The notes under the pieces: model-generated
Database searches by the model: none
Seen by the model: only the letters and a program-made list of their open reading frames with translations
Told to the model about the DNA's origin: nothing
Translations under genes and position numbers: made by a program
Part shown: positions 31,049 through 33,527 of the stretch, piece by piece
How the letters are laid out: the number at the start of each line of letters is the position of its first letter
Numbering within the stretch: position 1 is the first letter of the stretch
Assembly: GCA_000437915.1 (NCBI GenBank)
Contig: FR900987.1
Span: 96,781 to 130,307 of the forward strand
Reading direction: 5' to 3'
Length of the DNA: 33,527 bases
From: Subdoligranulum sp. CAG:314
GTDB taxonomy: Bacteria; Bacillota; Clostridia; Christensenellales; CAG-314

Positions 31049-31531
31049 ATGGAAACACTCGAAGAAAAAAAAGGAAAAAAGTTCGACATGGACGCGTTTT
31101 ACAACATCAAAAACGAGGTCGCGGAGCTTGAAAACCGCAAAATCATCCGTCCGAGACACCTGACGGAAAAGCTGCCGATTGTCAAAGCGCACCTGTCCAT
31201 AAGAGCAAACAACCTGCTTGTTTCGCTCAACAAATCCCCCATGAATATGACCGAGGTGGCGCAGCAGACGGCGCTGCAAAAAGCCAACGCCACAAAATAC
31301 ATAGACAAAATGATTTCCAAGGGGTTTGTTTACAGATTTCAGAAGGAAAAGGACCGCAGAAACATTTACATAGGGCTTACTCCGCTCGGAAAGGAGCTTG
31401 TGGAAAACACCTTCGAGATGCTGCACGGCAACCTTGAAGAGCAGCTTGACAAGCACACAACCGAAGAGGAAAGAATAAAACTGACGGAGTGTTACGAATA
31501 TATTTACGACATACTTACGCGTTTTGACTGA
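31049..31531 (+). CDS. MarR-family transcriptional regulator
   Basis: 160 residues, a typical MarR length. The winged helix-turn-helix is visible: SPMNMTEVAQQTAL (about 63-76), recognition helix KANATKYIDKMISKGFV (about 78-94), then the wing with KDRRNIYIGLTPLGKEL (101-117), the family D-x-R...L-T-x-x-G signature at Asp102, Arg104, Thr111 and Gly114. Flanking helices (about 8-60 and 118-158) would form the dimer. It probably binds palindromic DNA as a dimer and is released by a small ligand. It is divergent from the 1127-residue lipoprotein, whose start-site palindrome is the best target. The -10 is so close to the ATG that a leaderless mRNA is predicted. Confidence 0.94.
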   Translation: METLEEKKGKKFDMDAFYNIKNEVAELENRKIIRPRHLTEKLPIVKAHLSIRANNLLVSLNKSPMNMTEVAQQTALQKANATKYIDKMISKGFVYRFQKEKDRRNIYIGLTPLGKELVENTFEMLHGNLEEQLDKHTTEEERIKLTECYEYIYDILTRFD

Positions 31532-31555
31532 CGTTAACCAAAACGTATCCTTAAC

Positions 31556-31604
31556 AACACAAGCGGCAGCGCCCCAAGGCGCTGCCGCTTGTGTTTGTTT
31601 TTTT
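31556..31604 (+). terminator. Very strong terminator of the MarR gene
   Basis: An 18-pair perfect stem (31556-31573 with 31578-31595), CCAA loop, followed by T7 at 31598-31604. The other strand has only a short U-run, so it may stop the convergent gene less efficiently. Confidence 0.92.
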
Positions 31605-31612
31605 CCGTTTTG

Positions 31613-33527
31613 TCAGGCGGCGGTCGTCTCCTCGAAAACGACCTCCACCGAGACATCCTCCTCTACCGCAAAGCGATAGGAGTCGCTCGCAATCTCGACA
31701 GAAACTCCGTTTATCTTGACTTCCTTCACGCGATAGCCTTCGGCAGGCAAAAACGTCAGCTCAATGACGGAACCGAAAACCACGGTGTCGCCGTTTTCCA
31801 ATTTGTTTACTACCAGAGGCTCGGGAAAAACAAGCTCTCCGTCTATGACGGTGCCGCTCTCGGCAGTATACTCCCAAACCGCAAAGCTTGCAAACATTTC
31901 ACCTGAGGCTTCGCCGCCCGAAACCGAATATTCCACGGTTCGGGTTTCCAGAGAAATGAAACCTTCGTTTTGTAAAATATTGAGATATCCCCAGAACGCC
32001 ACCTCCTTGCCGAACACCACCAAGCGACCTATGCGCACCCGCGCTTCGTCACGGGGACGGGTTTCTGCGTCGAAATCCCTGTAAGACTCGTAAAACTCAA
32101 TCGCACCCTCCTCGGTAGAAAACAAAACCGACCAAACGCCTTCTATCGGGAAACCGAACATTGATGTAGGAGCCGTCCAAAGCGCGGCAAAATCGCGTGC
32201 AACGAACCTTACCGTAGCATTTTTGTGGTAATCGTCCCATTTGTATTTTTCCTCCAACGTCTTTTCCAGATTTTCGTCGAGAAAGTTTTCCTCTGCTTTA
32301 AGAGTCGGAGTCGGCTCTCTGGGCGTGCCGTTGAGATAATCCTTAATCGTATCTCGCAAAACGGGGGAGTTGGACGTAATCATGACTTTGCCCACAACCG
32401 CATTTTCTTTTGTGTCGGCAAGAAACGGAGAACCCAGCGACGCCTGCGCCCAAGCCTCGTCGCCGAATACCCTTGCAGAAAATCTGGCGCCTACAACGCC
32501 CGCGCTGCCCTGATTTTGCTCTATGTACACGTGCGCACAAAAAGCTTCTTGCGTTTCGCTGGATATCATGATGTGAATCCCGCTCAGCGACGTTTGAAAA
32601 CCGTGTCGGGTAAGTTCCTTTTGTATTCCCAGCGCAATTTTCGCATATACGTCGTCAACGTTTATCTTATTTCCGACAATTTCTCCGATTGACGCGGGTG
32701 CTCCCAGCTTTATCAGCGTTTCGACGGTCCAAATGCCGTGGGGCTTGCCCTCGACTATGATATGCCCCAGTCTTTTGCCCTTTTCAATCCCGTCGCCCCA
32801 GACAAAGGCAGCGTCAGCCTCGCTCGAATATACCGTTACTCTGAATCCGCCCGGCACGCCGTACTCGTCAATCATATTTCCGAAGGTGTTGCCTCTCGCG
32901 GTAAAACTTGCAGAGCCGGCGATATTGTCCACCGTCACCTCCGAAGTGTAAAAAGGCTCGCCGCTGGGATAATTTTCGCCTACCGTTTTTAGCATTCGGC
33001 GCAGCCTTTCCGCCTGTACGCTCACAGGCGCGTTATCGTCGAAATGCCATTTGAAAGTCACAGACACGTCCACGTTGCGATTCAGACTTTCCAAAATATA
33101 TTCGTTGTCTTGGGAAAGAACCGTTTCCTCTCCGTCCACTAAAAAGCTTTCCACAACGTAATTTTCGTCTGGACTAATTTTAAATACGACGCGGCTTCCT
33201 TCTTCCGCGCGAGCGGGGCTGAAAATCATCGATTCCCCGTCTACAAGCACGTCGAGATACCCGTTGTCGCCGTAAGAAAAGGTTACTCTGTAATTAGGAA
33301 CGGCAGTTTCCCAACGGGCGTATATAGTACGGTCGGAGTTAACCCGCAACGAAAAATCATAGTTGTCTGTGCCGTCGGACGAAGCGTACCAACCAAGGAA
33401 GGTATAACCGTCCTTTACGGGATTGTTTTTGACAGCGGGAGAATCGAGCCTGTCGCCGTCGGCTACGTTAGTCACGGGAGAAAAGCCCTCCGGCCAGCGT
33501 CCTCCGTCAAGCTCCCACGTCACCGAA
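31613..33527 (-). CDS. Large surface protein with Listeria-Bacteroides and bacterial repeat domains, C-terminal part (start beyond the right edge)
   Basis: About 637 residues are visible and the frame is still open at the right edge; a GTG near the edge is inside a repeat strand and is not the start. In order from the edge: a Listeria-Bacteroides repeat ending DRTIYARWE (first 72 residues), a Flg_new_2-like repeat (about 75-160), a region of about 400 residues with no family I recognise, and a second Flg_new_2-like repeat at the C-terminus (about 565-633). The unknown region seems to hold an internal duplication. No sortase motif or C-terminal helix is present, so anchoring, perhaps as lipoprotein, must lie upstream outside the window. 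It is convergent with the MarR gene. Confidence 0.85.
   Translation of the reverse strand, partial: SVTWELDGGRWPEGFSPVTNVADGDRLDSPAVKNNPVKDGYTFLGWYASSDGTDNYDFSLRVNSDRTIYARWETAVPNYRVTFSYGDNGYLDVLVDGESMIFSPARAEEGSRVVFKISPDENYVVESFLVDGEETVLSQDNEYILESLNRNVDVSVTFKWHFDDNAPVSVQAERLRRMLKTVGENYPSGEPFYTSEVTVDNIAGSASFTARGNTFGNMIDEYGVPGGFRVTVYSSEADAAFVWGDGIEKGKRLGHIIVEGKPHGIWTVETLIKLGAPASIGEIVGNKINVDDVYAKIALGIQKELTRHGFQTSLSGIHIMISSETQEAFCAHVYIEQNQGSAGVVGARFSARVFGDEAWAQASLGSPFLADTKENAVVGKVMITSNSPVLRDTIKDYLNGTPREPTPTLKAEENFLDENLEKTLEEKYKWDDYHKNATVRFVARDFAALWTAPTSMFGFPIEGVWSVLFSTEEGAIEFYESYRDFDAETRPRDEARVRIGRLVVFGKEVAFWGYLNILQNEGFISLETRTVEYSVSGGEASGEMFASFAVWEYTAESGTVIDGELVFPEPLVVNKLENGDTVVFGSVIELTFLPAEGYRVKEVKINGVSVEIASDSYRFAVEEDVSVEVVFEETTAA

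Overview
The window looks like a chromosomal segment of an uncultured, Gram-positive-type Clostridia bacterium (Firmicutes). Supporting signs are sporulation-type spmA/spmB, AGGAGG-like ribosome sites, many TTGACA-17-TATAAT promoters, U-tailed intrinsic terminators, CCA-encoding tRNA genes, Lipobox surface proteins with LRR_5 (BspA-like) and Listeria-Bacteroides repeats, and a TatD-associated radical SAM protein. TGA is read as stop. The exact order is not determinable from sequence alone; a gut Christensenellales-like lineage is only a guess.

Layout. 1-487: N-terminal part of an aldo/keto reductase (-). 705-1850: class I aminotransferase (+). 1946-2137: DUF1858 CxxC protein (-). 2358-2427: candidate small RNA with a perfect promoter and a U-tailed closing stem (-). 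2620-3083: tRNA operon fMet-Met-Glu-Val (-). 3197-4441: two small four-helix membrane proteins (+). 4518-5722: spmA-spmB (-). 5883-8505: mnmG-nadE (+). 8857-12206: probable operon rsmA, membrane protein, radical SAM, mscS, membrane protein (-). 12477-13577: NAD(P)-dependent epimerase-like protein (+). 13707-17398: alpha/beta-hydrolase-like protein, lepB, recF (-). 17482-17994: membrane protein (-). 18194-21630: M6-peptidase-like membrane-anchored protein, then mnmE (+). 21692-33527: three large surface proteins (-) with a MarR regulator (31049-31531, +) between the second and third.

How the parts fit. The left two thirds is housekeeping: tRNA modification (MnmE/MnmG), NAD synthesis, 16S rRNA dimethylation, DNA repair (RecF), protein export (LepB) and spore maturation (SpmA/B). 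The right third is an envelope island built from Listeria-Bacteroides repeats and leucine-rich repeats. A MarR gene lies divergently from the 1127-residue lipoprotein, and a perfect palindrome just downstream of the lipoprotein start site is a likely operator. Two enzyme-like proteins have lost their key catalytic residue: the M6-like protein (HLLGH instead of HExxH) and the alpha/beta-hydrolase-like protein (His at the nucleophile position). No CRISPR array, insertion sequence, prophage or rRNA gene was seen.
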